Of a stretch of DNA of 64,000 nucleotides, positions 11,440 to 23,027 are shown in pieces. The number at the start of each line of letters is the position of its first letter. The stretch's first letter is position 1. This DNA comes from Miscanthus floridulus (Eukaryota; Streptophyta; Magnoliopsida; Poales; Poaceae). The notes under the pieces are model-generated. The model was not told where the DNA came from. It saw only the letters and a list, made by a program, of their open reading frames with translations, and searched no databases. The translations under genes were made by a program, and so were the position numbers. The DNA lies in contig NC_089593.1 in assembly GCF_019320115.1 (NCBI RefSeq), forward strand, positions 9,248,386 through 9,312,385. Direction: 5' to 3'.

Positions 11440-11705
11440 TTTTGTATGTGAAAAGAGAAGGCAACGTATTCCAACCCTTCCATTCGTTAAGACTATAGGG
11501 CCTGAGGTGTAAGGGGAGAACTTCGACTACGCTGGTGAGCAAAGACACTAGTAGCCAACGAGGCGTAGGTGTTTTGTAGTCCAACCAGACATGATCCATT
11601 ATTTTGTTTCACAAACCTTGCCACTAGGCTTATCGTGAAGAAGAGGTCTGATACAGCGACTGTTTCAAAAAAGGTATACTTATACCTTTATCAGCCCCCG
11701 AGTGA
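11440..11705. repeat. Module A, Tat element 1
   Basis: Contains ACGCTGGTGAGCAAAGACAC and GCGTAGGTGTTTTGTAGTCC, ending in the decamer AGCCCCCGAG at 11693. Equivalent to 44140-44405 in element 2. Confidence 0.75.
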
Positions 11706-13119
11706 GATCCGACCCCTTGCCATTGCTAGGGTCGGATATTACTAAAATATTGAGGGGAGGATAACAAAACTTAGAAGAATGCATCTCTTGTATTCGCACG
11801 TACCCTCTCCCTAGGATCTTAGCTAGCATTCTACGACCGTGCGTTAGGTCTCCTTATAAGTCCAACCTTCCTTGAGCACCCACGTGTGGCGGGGATTTGA
11901 TCAAGGGTCGGCTCATTTTTTGTGACCGTCGCCCCATCCATAGTTTCCGCAACAGGAGGGGTTGAGTTAACATTATTTGCCTTGGTGCCTCAAGTGACAT
12001 GCTCGGTGAGCTTGCTAACGGGTATGTTCAAATGGAATCCGGTTCCATCGCTTGTGATGGGGTCGGTAAAGCCCTCGTGTGGCATTCCGTTGCTCCTTAA
12101 CCCGTCTTCCAACATATTCCTCCTCAATGAGGATTCTATGGGCTCGGCTAGAGGCTAGGATCAAACAAGAAGTTCGAGATGACCATGTTCACTTCTAAGC
12201 AGGACAGGCATAGGCCATTGAGGCTCATCTACTTTTTTCCCCTGGCTCTGTTTGACGCGAGGTGGCCTCATGCCCTTAGCAGGTAGCCTTTGAACCTCGG
12301 TCTCTTGATCTAGGATGGGTGGCTCAAGCCCATAAGCCCCTTAGGGTTCAATAGGGGTTGGCTATGTTTCATGTGTCACCCTGTCCTCGGTTTCTGCAAC
12401 CAAGGGGCTGAGCTAACAACACTTGCCTCGATGGCTCGAGTGTTGCGCTCAATGAGCTCGCTAACGGGCATGTTTGAGTGGAATCCGGGTCCGTCATCCG
12501 CTGACGGGGTCGGCAAGGCCCTCATGTGGCATTCCTACTACTTCTTAACCTACCTCCTGGTAGATGCCTGAGCCATTCGATAGGCTCGGGTGGCCCATTG
12601 GCCTCTCCTCGATTGGAGATTATGTGGGTTTGGCTCAAGGTTAGAATCGAACGAGAAGGGTCAAGATGTCCCTATCCGCTTCTAAGCGGGGTCGGGCATG
12701 GCTGCTGGGGCTCATCTCATTTTTTCTCCCCTGGCTCTATTTGACACGAGGCAGCCTCGAGCCTCGGTCGATCTCCATTCATATCAAATGAGACGACTAC
12801 CACTTTGTGATGCGACGCGAAGCATTGTGACGCGATAATCGCATGTGCAATGCTTAGATGTACGGGTTGATTAAATGGACGGATGTATGAATGATCATAG
12901 TTTAAGAAAAAACGAAGGTCGATAATGTTACCTCGATGGCATGAGTGATGGGTTCTGGGAGCTCTTTACCATATATGTCCGTGCGTGGTTTGGGTCCGAA
13001 GTCTGGCGTAGACTGCACGAGACTCCCACTCTTCTGTATCTATCATTCGGCAGTGGCCCAAGCTATTTGATCGATTTGGGCGATCTGACAACCTCTCCTT
13101 GATGGAGATTCTATAGGTA

Positions 13120-13355
13120 GGCCCCTCCCAGTCCTTCCCGAGAAGGTGGAGGTTAAGGTTTGCAGCGCGGAGACAAGGACTCTGATCGCGCTGGTGGACC
13201 AAAACGCTGTAGCCACTGGGGCGTAGGGTCCTAGTAGTCCGACCAGGTCTACTCAAAGTTTGCGCCCACAAACCGTGCCTCTAGTTTTTTAACGTAAGGA
13301 GGGGCCGGGCAAAGAGAATGTCTAGCGAATAGACACCCTCACTAGCCCCCGAGCA
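13120..13355. repeat. Module B, Tat element 1
   Basis: Diverged copy of module A: CGCGCTGGTGGACCAAAACG, then GGGGCGTAGGG and AGTCCGACCAG, ending in AGCCCCCGAG at 13344. Equivalent to 45120-45362. Confidence 0.75.
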
Positions 13356-13769
13356 ATTCCCCACCCCCCGCCATCGCTGGGGTCAGAGGCTCGATAATGA
13401 AGTTTAATACGTAAAGTAAGCAAGTGAGGATGCTTATCTTTCGGCATCGGTTTTAAGCCGTCCGACCGACCTTTGCACCAGTTTTACCTTGATGGTAAGA
13501 GTGATGGGTTCGGAAAGCCTCCCCTAGATATGAGCATGATCTAGCTTGTTCCTTATCCATTTCTCGTTAGTGGCCAAGCCATCTGGTCGACTCATGTTAC
13601 CTATTGAGACAAGATTTCCCTACGGAAATAGAAGATGAGAACATCTCGTGCAAGAATTCAGTTAGGTAGATAAGCCGAGCGTCGAATTTGTGCGAAATGG
13701 ATGAGCTCCTTGTTTATAGCAAACAACTTTTTGGCTCTTCTCCCTCTTTTTGTAAAAGAGGTTTAGTGC

Positions 13770-14000
13770 ATTCCGACCCTTCCACCATTTAAGGTCATAA
13801 AAGCTTTGAGTGCAAGTGAGCTAGCTTTGATCACACTGGTGAGCAAAGGCGTCGTAGCCGCTAGGGCATAGGTTTCTTACAGTCCGCCCAGTTTTACTCA
13901 GAGCTTGTTCTCGAAAACCTGGCTCCTAGGACTTAATTGTAAAGAGGACAGGCACAAAGAATTTTTGCTAGATAGATGTACTTATATCAGCCCCTGAGTG
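13770..14000. repeat. Module C, Tat element 1
   Basis: Third copy: ACTGGTGAGCAAAGGCGTCG, then GGGCATAGG and AGTCCGCCCAG, ending in AGCCCCTGAG at 13989 (one change from the decamer). Equivalent to 46850-47092. Confidence 0.75.
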
Positions 14001-14469
14001 AGGCCCAACCCCCAGGTGTTTTGCTAGGATAGGATATCACAAAGGATCAGGGAGTTTTGATAACGAAACTGATAAGTAAAAAGTGTGCATTTATTAGGGG
14101 TAAAAGCGACATAGCTACTCGATGTTCCAAGTGTTGGTGAAGACCTCACCGTCGATGGTTTTCAGCTTGTAGGTGCCTGGCCAGAGTACCTCTACGATGA
14201 TGTATGATCCCTCCCATGGCGGGGAGAGCTTGTGGTGGTCCTTGTTGCTCTATACGAGGTGGAGGACCAGGTCCCCGACATTGAAGGCTCGGCTCCGCAC
14301 TCGTTGGCTGTGGTATCATCGCAACGCCTATTGGTACTTGGCCGAGTGGAGGAGGGCAACATCGCGTGCTTTCGTCCAGTTGGTCCATGGCATCCTCATG
14401 GGATGCCTCGGCTCCCTATTCGTCGTATGCTTGGATCCTTAGTGCTCCATAGTGGTGGTCGGTTGGGAG

Positions 14470-15130
14470 GATGGCCTCAGAACCATAGACCATGAAGAAG
14501 GGCGTGTAGCCGGTGGCTTGACTAGGGGTTGTCCTCAGGCTCTAGAGTACCAAAGGAAGTTCGGTGACCCAGTGCTCGCCGAATTTGTTCAACTGGTTGA
14601 AGATCCTGGGCTTGAGGCCCTATAGGACCATGTCATTTGTGCGCTCGACCAGCCCATTCGTTCAGGGATGCGCGACGGCGGCCTAATTGACCCAGATGTG
14701 GTATTCATCATAGAATCGAAGGAACTTCTTTCCAGTAAATTGCGTGTCGTTGTCCGTGATGATGGAGTTTGAGACTCTAAAGCGATGGATGATGTCGAGG
14801 AAGAACAACACGGCCTGCTCGAATTTGATTATAGAGATCAGTCGAGCTTCTATCCACTTTATAAACTTGTCTATGGTGACAAGCAAGTGGGTGTAGCCCC
14901 TAGGCGCCTTTTTGAGTGGTCCAGCCAAATCAAGTCCCTAGACTACGAATGACCAGGTGATGGGGATCGTCTAGAGTGCTTGGGCCACTAGGTGAGTCTA
15001 TCGAGCGTAGTACTGGCACCCTTCGTAGGTTCATACGATTTGCTCGGCATCGACTACCATGGTAGGCCAGTAGAAGCCCTATCAGAATGCGTTTCCAACT
15101 AGGGTTCTGGGCATGGCATGGTGACCGCAA
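14470..15130 (-). pseudogene. Integrase remnant of Tat element 1
   Basis: Minus-strand frames carry the gypsy integrase core: THLLVTIDKFIKWIEA (first Asp), IITDNDTQFTGKKF (second Asp) and, beyond a stop, an NGLVER segment (Glu), followed by the conserved C-terminal block ending GYTPFFMVYGSEAILP. Several stops break the frame, so it cannot make an active enzyme. Confidence 0.8.
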
Positions 15131-15327
15131 ACCCCATCGTGGATATCGCTCAACAAACGCTTCCCCTATTCGAAGGGGATGTAGTGCTGCAGGATCCCAG
15201 TGTGACTTCGCTTGTAGAGTTCGCCCTTCACAAGAACAAAGGACTTGGTGCGTCGTGTGAGCCGTCGAGCCTCCATCCTATCTGTAGGTAGTGTGTCATG
15301 GAGGTGGTAGTCGAGGTAGAGCATCCT

Positions 15328-16250
15328 CTAGTCGACCAGAGGGTCGGGCTCTGTCGCTGGGTCCTCACTGAGCTCCATGACCTTGGAGCCGAATGTAGCC
15401 AATGGTTGGTCAGCCCCTAGGCTAGGATTGGACAAACCATCACCACCTTGCTCTGACTCCTTGTAGTGAACCGAGGGTTTGTGCTGGTCACTAGCAAAGA
15501 TGCCCATTGGCACCGGTTCTCGGCTGGATGCTGCTTTCGCAAGCGTGTCGGCCGTCTCGGGATGTGATTGAGCTCAAGGCCATCGAATTTGTCCTCCAAC
15601 CGGCGGACTTCTTGGTAGTATGCGGCCATCTTGACATTGTGGCAGTTTGACTCCTTCATGGCCTGGTCGACAACTAGCTAGGAATCTCCTCAAATGTTGA
15701 GGCGTCGGACGCCTAGCTCGAATGCAATGCATAGGCCTTTGGTGAGCGCCTCATATTTAGCCACATTGTTGGAGGAGGGGAAATAAAGATGGACCATGTA
15801 CCTCATGCGTACCCGAGGGCGACACAAAGATACGCCGGTGCCCTTCTTCATCAATGATCCATCAAAGTACATCATCCAATAGTCTTGACAGATGACTGTT
15901 GGTGGCATTTGGACCTTGGTCCATTCCGCGATGAAATCAGCCAACACCTAGGACTTGATGGCTGTTCGAGAGGCATATGTAATGCCCTGCCCCATCAGCT
16001 CAAGTGCCCATTTCATGGTTCTTCCCATGGCATCCTGGTTTTGGACAACCTCACCGAGGGGGAAGGACATCACGACCATCACTAGATGTGACTCGAAGTA
16101 GTGGTGTAGCTTCCTCTTAGTGATGAGGACAGTGTACAGAAGCTTATGGATTTGGGGGTAATGGGTCTTCGAGTTGGATAGGACCTCACTAATGAAGTAC
16201 ATAGGGCATTGTACTTTGAGGGCATGCCCCTCTTCTTCCCGCTCCACTAC
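15328..16250 (-). pseudogene. RNase H region remnant of Tat element 1
   Basis: Contains YWMMYFDGSLMKKGTG and SSNNVAKYEALTKGL, matching the second, archaeal-type RNase H that follows the reverse transcriptase in Tat elements, and upstream the end of the first RNase H (VQCPMYFISEVLSNSKTHY). The GLVFISP-type stretch of element 2 is frameshifted here. Confidence 0.7.
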
Positions 16251-16506
16251 TAGGGCAGCACTGACTACTTATGTGGTGTCCGCAATATAGAGCAGTAGGG
16301 GTTCTCCCTCAGTGGGAGGAACCAGGATTGGGGCCTTTGTCTGGAGCTATTTAACCATGTCAAGTGCTTCCTAGGCCTTGGTTGTCCATTTGAAGTGATC
16401 AGCCTTCTTCAGAAGTCGATAAAGGGGGACCTCATTCACCGAGGCGTGAGCTGAAACGACTGAGCGTGGCGAGGCACCCCATAACCCATTGTACCCCCTT
16501 TATGTT

Positions 16507-17115
16507 CTAAATTGGGCCCATCCTCATGATGGCTGAGATTTTCTCTAGGTTGGCTTCGATGCCATGCTCAGAGACGATGAAACCAAGCAGCATGCCCCTT
16601 GGGACCCCAAAAACACATTTCTCGGGATTGAGTTTGATGCCGTTCGCTCGGAGTTTCATAAAGGTCTGCACAAGATCGGCTACAAGGTGGTCAACCCATT
16701 TGGATTTGACCTTGATGTCGTCAACGTCGACCTCAATGGTCCGCCCGATGAGGTTCCCGAAGCACTTGAGCATACAACACTGGTATGTAGCCCTAGCATT
16801 CTTTAGATCGAACAGCATTATGATGTAGCCGAACAATCCAAAGGGGGTGATGAATGATGTCACGAGCTGGTCGGACTCTTTCATCACAATTTGATGGTAC
16901 CCGTAGTACGCATCAAGGAAGTAGAGGGTTTCGCACCCCGAGGTAGAATCAACTATCTGGTCTATGCGCGACAAAGGAAATAGATCCTTTGGGCATGCTT
17001 TGTTGAGACCCGTATAGTCAACACACATCCTCCATCTCCCACTCTTTTTCCATACAAGAACAGGATTGGCCAACCACTCTAGGTGGTGCTCTTCCTTGAT
17101 GAATCCCGCCGCCAA
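16507..17115 (-). pseudogene. Reverse transcriptase remnant of Tat element 1
   Basis: A 202-codon open fragment with RT motifs in order: ANPVLVWKKSGRWRMCVDYT, LNKACPKD, PLSRIDQIVDST, FLDAYYGYHQI, TPFGLFGY. The catalytic box reads DVDD instead of the usual YVDD (element 2 has YVDD). It is followed by the thumb (EKCVFGVPRGMLLGF). It lacks a start of its own and is part of a broken polyprotein. Confidence 0.85.
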
Positions 17116-17310
17116 AAGCTTTGTGATTTCTTTGTTGATGGTCCTATGTTTCCCCTCGTCGAAGCGACGCAGGCGCTATTTCTCTGGCTTGGAGCCTGAA
17201 CAGATCTTCAAGGTGTGCTCAACGACTTCCCTCGGGATGCCCGGCATGTCTAAGGGTTTCCAAGCAAAGATGTCTTTGTTGGTGCGGAGGAAGTCGATGA
17301 GCGTGTTTTC

Positions 17311-18346
17311 CTATTTAGAGGAAAGCGCGGTGCCAATGCGCACCACCTTACCGTCGGGACTACCGGGATCTATGAGGACCTCTTTAGAGCCCTCCGCATG
17401 CTCGAAAGACCCGGTTGACTTCTTGGGGTCGGGCAATTCTTCGGTGACCTCCTTCTTGATGGCGGCGAGCTCTCCGGAGGCGATGATTGCTGCAGCGTGA
17501 TCGCAGCACTCGACCTCACACTCATAGGCGTGCTGGAAGGAGGTACTGATGGTGATGACCCCACTGGGGCCCGGTATCTTTAGCTTGAGGTAGGTATAGT
17601 TAGGGACAACCATGAACTTCACGTAGCATGGACGTCCTAGGATGGTGTGGTAGGTTCTGGGGAACCTAGCCACTTCAAAGGTGAGGGTTTTCATCCTATA
17701 ATTGGATGGATCCCTGAAGGTAATGGGTAGATCAATCTACCCAAGTGGCATGGCCTGCTTTCCAGGAACAATGTCATGGAAAGGTGCTCCGGTTGGGTGG
17801 ACGCGTGTTCGGTCGATGCCCATTTCGTCGAGCATCTTAGCATACATGATGTTGAGGTCGCTGCCTCCATCCATTAGTATTTTGGTGAGCCACTTTTGTG
17901 CCGATGATCATGTTGACCACGAGCAGATATCTCCCCGAATGTGGGACACTCTCCAGATGGTCGGTCCGATCGAAGGTTATGGCGGACTCTGACCACTAGA
18001 GAAAGGTAGTTGTGGCCGGTTCGGTCATATAGACCTCAAGGTACATGACCTTCTGACGGTGTTTGGAGTCATAGGCCATCGATCCTTCGAAGATCATGAG
18101 GCACACATCCGGTGTTGGAAAGCTGCCATCCTTCCCTTCGGTGTCATCCATGGTGGGGTCAGGGTCCTTCCCATACTCCCCTTTGTTGGAGCCTCCGGAC
18201 AAGAACCGCCTGATTAGGCTGTAGTCCTTGTACAGATGCATAACCGGGAAGGCATGGTTTGGGCATGGCCTCTCGAGTAGTTTTTTGAAATGGTTCAGAG
18301 TGCCCTCCGTGGGCTTCCGACCACCCCTGTGGTCAGCGCCAGCCAT
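17311..18346 (-). pseudogene. Aspartic protease region of Tat element 1
   Basis: Minus strand near 17846-17875 reads ILMDGGSDLNIMYAK, the DGGS-type protease motif typical of Tat polyproteins. The downstream frame 17311-17694 carries FPRTYHTILGRPCYVKFM and NYTYLKLKIPGP. The upstream frame (17996-18346) includes the nucleocapsid-like segment PCPNHAFPVMHLYKDY. It runs into RT with a stop after ALSSK. Confidence 0.75.
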
Positions 18347-18359
18347 GAGTGAGCCCTAG

Positions 18360-19941
18360 CGCCATTGCTTCTTATTCTTCCTTTTGGTAGAACGATTGGA
18401 GGCGCCTTCGCCGGCACCCTCATCTTGCCTTGCCTTGTCATTGAGACGATCAAAGATCGCCCTGACTGCTTCTTCTCCTGAGGTGTGGTTGGTGGCGATG
18501 TTCAGGAGTTCCTTGGTGGTTCATGGGCCCTTGCGCCCAGCTTATGAACCAGGGACTCGCAGGTAGTCTCGGACAGAAAAGCTCCTATAACATCGGCGTC
18601 GGCGATGTTAGGTAGCTCGTTGCACTGTTGGGAGAAGCACCGGATGTACCCACAGAGGGTTTCACCGGCCTTCTGTCGGTAGTTCTTGAGGTCCCACGGG
18701 TTCCCAAGGCGCTTGTATGTGCCCTGGAAGTTCCCTATAAGATCTCCTTTAGGTCCGCCCAACTCTGGATTCTGTTGGACGATAGGTGTTCCAACCACGC
18801 TCGTGCTAAATCGGCTAGAAATAGTGGAAGGTTGCGGATAATAAAGTCATCATTATCCGCACCACCAGCTTGGCAGTCAAGCCGATAGTCTTTGAGTCAT
18901 AGTCCAGGGTTTATTTCCCTAGAGTACTTTGGGATATTGGTTGGTGGTTGGTACCTTGGTGGGAAGGCATCGTTGAGGATGTGTCGGCCAAAGGCCTAAG
19001 GCCCCGGCAGGCCAAGACCCGGGCTTCGGTCCTCACTGCTATCATAGCATCTGCCACAGCGAGGGTGATAGCCGTGTCTGGCTCCCTCTCTCGGGTCATT
19101 GTAGGCGCATCTGCGGGCATCGAGGGTGTTGCATGTGTCATGGTCGTAGCCGAGATGCTGACGTACCAGGACCGTAGTGTGCTACCTACTTCCTTGTGGT
19201 TCTTGGTGAACCAATGTGTTCTTGACAAGACATTCCAAGGGCATGCACTGGGTAGCGTCGAGCACATGCGAAGCAAGGGAGGGCTTCATCGTCGGCGATG
19301 ATCCTTCGATTCATGTCATGAGCCATGGCATGGGCGCGCCCACCGTCTTCGTAGTGCTCGATCTCCTGATCAAGCTCTGTGCATTCCTGCTCGAGCTAGA
19401 GTCATGCTTCCTCGATTTCTCAGTGTCGTGCTTTTAGCTACTCCACCGGCATTCGCGGTGGAGCCGCTGTCTCCCTCTCGGCTTCATTGTCGAGGTCGTT
19501 TGTTGGGGTAGCCTCCCCCTTGCGGATGCTTTCAACGTGTCCCTTAGGGGTACCCATTGTGAAGCATTCGTGAGAGGGGTGATGGTTGCCCCTGCTAGAG
19601 TCAGAGTTAGTGGGCGATTCTGGCTCCTTGACCAGGAGATCGTGGAAGGATTCTGTGACGTGTTCGATTACCCCCACGAATTTGTCATTCGTGGGAGGTG
19701 GAACCATGCGTTGAGCCACAAGGTGGCTAACGGTTGCCACGACAATGCGGAGACCAAACAGAAGCACTGATGGGGCGCTTTGTGTGTGGTGTTCCGGAGA
19801 GAAGGGTTCCCCTCCGATGAGCCGCACCATGACGTTGGCGTTAATGAAGGCGAGCCGATGGAAGGGAGATGTTGGATGGTGGCGTGAGCCAATGCAAACT
19901 CTCCTCCCACCGTGATGATGAAGTCTAGGTTCCCAAAGCAT
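18360..19941 (-). pseudogene. gag remnant of Tat element 1
   Basis: The capsid domain is in 18502-18798: FQGTYKRLGNPWDLKNYRQK, GYIRCFSQQCNELPNIADAD, GAFLSETTCESLVHKLG, matching the retrotransposon gag family. A 167-codon frame at 19438-19941 covers the leader-proximal N-terminal part. Frames are interrupted between these pieces. Confidence 0.75.
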
Positions 19942-20018
19942 GAGTGTGTGCCTAGGACCCAGCGGATATCATGGCTAGCCATCCGTGGCCTGATGTTAAT
20001 GTCGGCATGCGCAAAGGT

Positions 20019-20036
20019 CCCCTACCTGGCACGCCA
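20019..20036 (-). other. Primer-binding site of Tat element 1
   Basis: The minus strand reads TGGCGTGCCAGGTAGGGG two bases inside the 5' LTR, with the TGG start expected for pairing to a tRNA 3' end. I do not assign the tRNA with certainty. Confidence 0.7.
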
Positions 20037-20038
20037 AC

Positions 20039-21556
20039 TGTCGGTGTTTTGAGTAAACACCAACAAGTAAATTTGTATTATTGCGCTTTAGACCCGGATG
20101 GTGTGCTAAATAACATAAGGTTTATACTGGTTTGGGTTAAATGTCCCTATGTCCATTTTGCAGCAGCTGCTCATGTTATTAGCACTGAAAGGTTCGTAGT
20201 AGGGGTTACAAATGAGCGAGAGAAGGATAGGTCCCAAGTCTCTGATGGAAAGGTTAAAAGGACGCTAAGAGCTTGGATGCTGCTCAGATGTGTGTTATGT
20301 GATGCGTGGTGTGTTCTATTGATCGGTCCCCCTAGTGGGGTGTCCTGCCTTCCCTTTTATAGACCAAAGGGAAGCAGGGATTACAGATGGGAGAAAGAAG
20401 AAAAACCAGAGGCAAAGAAGGTCCTTCGAAGGTGTTGGGTCTTCCTTTTCCTCTGAGCGAGCCCTACTGACACGACAAACGATGCCAGGGATAGCTCCAT
20501 GCAAGGCATTGGTCCACTAATGATGCCATGCTCTGGCTTGATCAGCAAGTGGTCACGTCCCATCCTGTCTCGGCAGGTGGTGCGATGGACCAGGGTGTTG
20601 ATCTGCAACCCTACGGGGAGTGGACGACGCATTGACTGCACGTCTATCACTATAGAGGATGTAAGTCTCCTCCTGGACTATAGTGGTTGTCATATTATTC
20701 CATCAGGATCCGCGCCCAAGGGCAAATGGCGGCGCCCACAATACTATAAGACAAATGTTGGCGCCACAACACTGTTCAGGCTCTGACATGTCCGGAAGGG
20801 CTTTAAAGCGCTCATCTTGTCATATCCTGACGGTACTTTCCTACAGGCATGTAGGGTATAGTCCTCGATATTATGGTTGACTTGAGTGTACTGCCATATC
20901 TGCGCGTGTAGTTATGAAGGAGTAGCGCGCAGACGTCGGGTGAGGCAGAGCCTGTCCTTGGACATCGGGCGAGGCAGAGCCTGCCCTCGGGGGTCAGGCG
21001 AGGCAGAGCCAGCCCCCAGATATCGAGGGAGGCGGAGTCTACCCTCAGACATCGGGTGAGGTGGAGCCAGCCCCCGGACATCGAGCGAGGCAGAGCTAGC
21101 CCCACACGATGGGCGAGACGGAGTCTACCCTCAAACGTCGGGCAAGATGAAGTGTGCCCTTAGATGTCGGGTGAGGTGGAGTCTGCCCTCAGATGTCGAG
21201 CAAGATGAAGTCTACCCTTAGATGTCGGGCGAGGCGGAGTCTACCCTTAGACGTCGGGCGAGACGCAGCTAGCCCTCGAACATCAGACGAGGCAGAGCCA
21301 GCCCCTAGACGTTGGGCGAGGCAGAGTCTGCCCTCAGATGTTGAGTGAGGCGGAGTCTACCCTTAGACATTGAGCGAGGCGGAGCCAGCCCCTGGTCGTC
21401 GGGCGAAGCCAGTTTGGGGCAGGGCCCATGGTCCCGGTGGACGGACGAGGAGTGACCTGGTAAGCAGTGTAGTCGCGCTTTTGATTGTGCGGATGAATCA
21501 ACATTCGACGGTCGTTAGCTCCTCCTCTTCGGGTACCCTAATATTGGTCCCCAACA
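20039..21556 (-). repeat. 5' LTR of Tat element 1
   Basis: Starts TGTCGGTGTTTTGAGTAAAC and ends GGTCCCCAACA. The minus strand has a TATAAAAGG box (complement at 20353-20361) downstream of a minisatellite-filled U3, as expected for the element's promoter. Confidence 0.9.
20930..21405. repeat. U3 minisatellite in 5' LTR, Tat element 1
   Basis: The same 30-bp unit as at 6336-6785, with differently mutated copies, so the arrays have diverged since insertion. Confidence 0.9.
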
Positions 21557-21561
21557 CTATC
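21557..21561. repeat. Target-site duplication CTATC of Tat element 1 (right)
   Basis: Second copy of the 5-bp duplication; the Sirevirus LTR sequence resumes directly after it. Confidence 0.88.
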
Positions 21562-21829
21562 TATCCTAAATATGATCACACTCACTAAGTGTCTCGATCA
21601 CCAAACTAAAAAGCTACTATCAAGTTTCACCTTTGCCTTGAGCTTTTTGTTTTTCTCTTTCTTCTTTTCCAAGCTGAGCACTTGATCACCATGGCTTCTC
21701 CACCATCACCATGATCTTCATTGTTTGCTCCACCACTTGGAATGTGCTTCCCTATTCTCATGATCACTAGAGCAAGTAGGTTAGCACTTAGGGTTTCATC
21801 AATTCACCAATACCAAACTAGAGCTTTCA
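21562..21829 (-). mobile_element. Sirevirus solo LTR, right part
   Basis: Continuation of the LTR broken at 5444. It starts within the block shared with the other LTR copies (ATGATCACACTC) and ends in CTAGAGCTTTCA, the conserved LTR terminus. The reunited LTR is about 1.99 kb, longer than the 1.65-kb LTRs of the complete element, so it is a different subfamily. Confidence 0.87.
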
Positions 21830-21834
21830 TCAAG
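21830..21834. repeat. Target-site duplication TCAAG (right)
   Basis: Matches 3716-3720; closes the Sirevirus solo LTR. Confidence 0.85.
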
Positions 21835-22173
21835 GATTGACAAAACTGATCTAGAGCTTGTCCTTCGCCACAAAAGGCTAGAAACACCTTCAGGGAGAAA
21901 CCATCAGGGAGATGCACGCCTAGGGTTTCCCTAGGTTAGCAAGGCCACCTAGGACACCTATGAATGTCGCGAAGAGATGCAGCGATCATCAAGAGCGTTG
22001 GAAAGGGGCAAAACATGGATAAATAGATGAAAAAAGATGATTGAGTGTTGCATTCTTCAATCAGCCATTATCCTCTAATATATATAAAGGGGTGGTCTTA
22101 TTCTAGTAGGAAACAAGTCCAAAACGTATTCATGTCTTCTATATGGAAATAGATCCAAAAACCAATTTGGAAA
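21835..22173 (-). other. Remnant of an older LTR retroelement
   Basis: Continuous with about 3480-3715 after removal of the solo LTR. On the minus strand CCTTTATATATATTAG (near 22074-22090) resembles an LTR TATA box, followed by a leader-like region. No ends could be found; the assignment is inference. Confidence 0.3.
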
Positions 22174-22345
22174 CACTACTACGTTTAGGCCTATCACAAG
22201 CGGTTCGTAAAGCCCATTACAAATGCTTTTTGGTCTCGGCAGTGACCTATCGTTGGTGATGACATTCTTATCATAGTCGGTTTTGCAACCGGCGGTGATA
22301 ATAGCTTGTCACAGTCGGTTCGTATTACCAGCTGAAATGAACTAG
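22174..22345. mobile_element. CACTA transposon terminus (fragment)
   Basis: Begins CACTACTACGTTTAGGCCTA, the CACTA-superfamily terminus, followed by subterminal repeats of the type CACAAGCGGTTCGTAA, AGTCGGTTTTGCAACCGGCG and CACAGTCGGTTCGTATTACC. The opposite terminus was not found, so it is truncated or the other end is unrecognised; the right limit is approximate. Confidence 0.6.
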
Positions 22346-23019
22346 GATTACAAAACTTGAAATCCCGAATCTCTTGGCCCTCTGTGAGAGTCCTAGTATA
22401 CCTCTACGATCATGGGCTTCCACTTTTCAGTTGATTATAGAGTCATACAACAACATAGTACAGAAATAGAATAAAACTAGACTAATTACAAGCCCTCTGG
22501 GCTAAGGTCAAACAAAACACCAAGGCTCTACTCCTAACAACGAAGCTTGGTGAATCTCTAATCCACGGGCATCCTTTAGAGTAGACCGCAAACCAACTAC
22601 TAATATCAACACCACTACAAGTAAAGAAATCCGCACACCGCTAGATGTGTGCAGGGCATGGTTAGCACCAATGAGCTTTAGTGGAAAATAGAAAATAAAG
22701 GGATCTGACGATCCTAATAGTCTGGCTATAGTTTGCATCCCTAGCACATATAGAAGCGTCAGTATATAGTATAAATCTTCTCTAATCCCAAACCATTCAC
22801 TCTTACTCACCATCCACTCATCACATCTCACATCTCACCTCTCATCATCCCTCACATCACCCTCATACTCTCAGTCTAAGCGATGAGGCAGCTTCCATGT
22901 GCCCCTCATCTCAATGGCCTCAAGCCAGACCTTAACTTCAGAGGGAGAGAAGCAAGCACAAGAGAAGACTAAAGGGCCAAAACGGCTCACAGGAAGTCGA
23001 TCCTGACCAAATAATCGCT

Positions 23020-23027
23020 CCTATATG
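23020..23027. repeat. Target-site duplication CCTATATG (left) of hAT element
   Basis: Perfect 8-bp copy recurs at 23584-23591. Confidence 0.9.

Larger units (their letters stand above)
11307..14100. other. Non-coding internal region of Tat element 1 with three repeat modules
   Basis: Lies between the 3' end of the antisense gene and the 3' end of pol. It contains three related modules (11440-11705, 13120-13355, 13770-14000) and paralogous stretches near 11880-12180 and 12340-12640 that share TCGGCAAAGCCCT-type blocks. No conserved protein is seen. Confidence 0.6.
5445..21556 (-). mobile_element. Tat-lineage Ty3/gypsy element 1 (16.1 kb, decayed)
   Basis: A complete but dead LTR retrotransposon on the minus strand, flanked by the duplication CTATC (5440-5444 and 21557-21561). 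Order along the minus strand: 5' LTR (20039-21556), primer site, gag, protease, reverse transcriptase, RNase H, integrase, a 2.8-kb non-coding stretch with three repeat modules, a long gene in the opposite direction (7748-11306), polypurine tract and 3' LTR (5445-6929). The antisense gene, the MDGGS protease motif and the large size fit the Tat lineage. By eye roughly one in ten positions differs between the LTRs over their first 320 bases, so the insertion is old. All coding regions contain stops. Confidence 0.9.
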
